In this document: positions 63,780-64,000 of the stretch, in pieces
Layout: each line of letters opens with the position of its first letter
How positions within the stretch are numbered: position 1 is the first letter of the stretch
Assembly (NCBI RefSeq): GCF_000971195.1
Contig: NZ_BBLZ01000006.1
Coordinates: 62,001 to 126,000 of the forward strand
Direction of reading: 5' to 3'
Source: Demequina soli
Lineage (GTDB): Bacteria; Actinomycetota; Actinomycetes; Actinomycetales; Demequinaceae
DNA: 64,000 nt
Notes under the pieces: generated by a model
What the model saw: the letters and a program-made list of their open reading frames with translations, nothing else
Told to the model about the DNA's origin: nothing
Databases searched by the model: none
Program-made: the position numbers and the translations under genes

Positions 63780-64000
63780 GTGAGGGTTCTTCGGGACGAT
63801 GCGGTGGGTGCCGCCGGCGCGTGGCTGCGCGGGCGCATCGGCGCGTGGGCGACGGTGGGCGGCGTCGCCGGGACCGGCTTCGAGGCGTACGCCCGCGTCC
63901 TGCACCCGGTGCCCGGGCGGCGCCTGTCGTGGGATGACGACGGCCGCGGCATGGTCCCGCGCGTCGTCGACGAGCGCGAGTGGGCGTGGGGCGAGGTCGC
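63780..64000 (+). CDS. uncharacterised protein, 5' part only
   Basis: GTG at 63780 lies 6 nt after TAGGGT (63768-63773), so the gene is probably leaderless; the frame is open to the window end. About 73 residues are visible (VRVLRDDAVGAAGAWLRG; GFEAYARVLHPVPGRRLSWDDD). A copy of the 10-base word encodes RDDAV near the start. No family recognised. Confidence 0.65.
   Translation, partial: MRVLRDDAVGAAGAWLRGRIGAWATVGGVAGTGFEAYARVLHPVPGRRLSWDDDGRGMVPRVVDEREWAWGEV

Larger units (their letters stand above)
3719..63803. repeat. dispersed 10-base word GGACGATGCG, 33 exact copies
   Basis: Starts of + copies: 6936, 12925, 15537, 17899, 21116, 24752, 26009, 31685, 34411, 39391, 39578, 43378, 48431, 54245, 63794. 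Starts of reverse copies (CGCATCGTCC): 3719, 5138, 6317, 7393, 11514, 20039, 22559, 27294, 32277, 38170, 40443, 43358, 47478, 49770, 55094, 57382, 59682, 61901. Many continue as GGGACGATGCGCC(GG). Ten copies are between genes. Most coding copies fall in protein ends or linkers and read DDA or ASS. Copies at 20039, 34411 and 57382 lie in conserved coding sequence and may be chance. Confidence 0.85.

Noticed and set aside
3719-63803. GGACGATGCG as a KOPS- or Chi-like polar signal
   Set aside because: Copies are nearly equal in both orientations across the window, whereas those signals are strongly strand-biased.
1-64000. CRISPR arrays, tRNA or rRNA genes, transposases, integrases
   Set aside because: Read for spaced direct repeats, CCA-ended cloverleafs and DDE or tyrosine/serine recombinase motifs; none found by eye. 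A tool-based scan could still find a small RNA.

Overview
The window is about 72% G+C by eye and tightly packed. It carries an actinobacterial gene order: dnaE-hisD, hisC-hisB-orf-hisH-priA, sseB, DUF1844-infC-rpmI-rplT-trmH, pheST, a PriA-type HisA and an Rv2578c-type radical SAM gene. This fits a high-GC actinomycete, probably of the Micrococcales; I cannot name genus or species. There is no rRNA, tRNA, CRISPR array, prophage or recognisable transposase.

Layout. 1-7.4 kb: tail of an RluA/RluD pseudouridine synthase, a GNAT, an alpha/beta hydrolase, a TetR regulator, the HrpA helicase and a small lipoprotein. 7.4-13 kb: dnaE and hisD. 13-19.3 kb: a secreted repeat protein, adhP, a RecQ helicase fused to a phosphoribosyltransferase-like domain, and mntH; this block separates hisD from the other his genes. 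19.3-24.2 kb: hisC-hisB-orf-hisH, a lipoprotein, priA and an SseB-family gene. 24.2-27.4 kb: an operon with two copies of a [coiled-coil membrane protein + trypsin-like lipoprotein] pair, preceded by a DUF1844 gene. 27.6-36 kb: infC (ATC start), rpmI, rplT, an rRNA methyltransferase, a diguanylate cyclase, a membrane protein and pheST. 36-40.5 kb: a PLD-family enzyme, a VapBC-like pair, a membrane protein and a hydrolase. 40.5-45.2 kb: MetPS-type Na+/amino acid importer and a polar amino acid ABC transporter. 45.2-52.2 kb: small membrane proteins, a beta-hydroxyacid dehydrogenase-like enzyme, a phosphodiester glycosidase lipoprotein, an APH-like kinase, an ACT protein, two tandem alpha/beta hydrolases (the second lacks its nucleophile) and a sugar O-acetyltransferase. 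52-56 kb: a DUF4914/PEPCK-like protein and two paralogous secreted proteins. 56-64 kb: an SOS-boxed radical SAM gene interrupted by two tandem small cassettes, two DUF202 proteins, a pentose phosphate cluster (gnd-zwf-SDR divergent from tal-macro) and a truncated last gene.

Two signals stand out. (1) A 10-base word, GGACGATGCG, occurs 33 times exactly (both strands, hand count), orientation balanced. Copies cluster between genes and in protein termini or linkers, sometimes as inverted pairs forming terminator-like hairpins. This is how DNA-uptake sequences behave in Neisseria and Pasteurellaceae, but I know of none in actinobacteria. (2) The radical SAM gene at 55.9-57.6 kb is split inside its CxxxCxxC motif by two tandem units of 277 and 344 bp. 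Their ends are nearly identical but their cargo differs, each carrying one tiny membrane-protein gene. Removing 621 bp between matching core sequences restores the frame exactly. The interrupted gene has a perfect actinobacterial SOS box on its promoter.

Many genes start 6-7 nt after a TAnnnT-like -10 box, so leaderless transcription appears common here.
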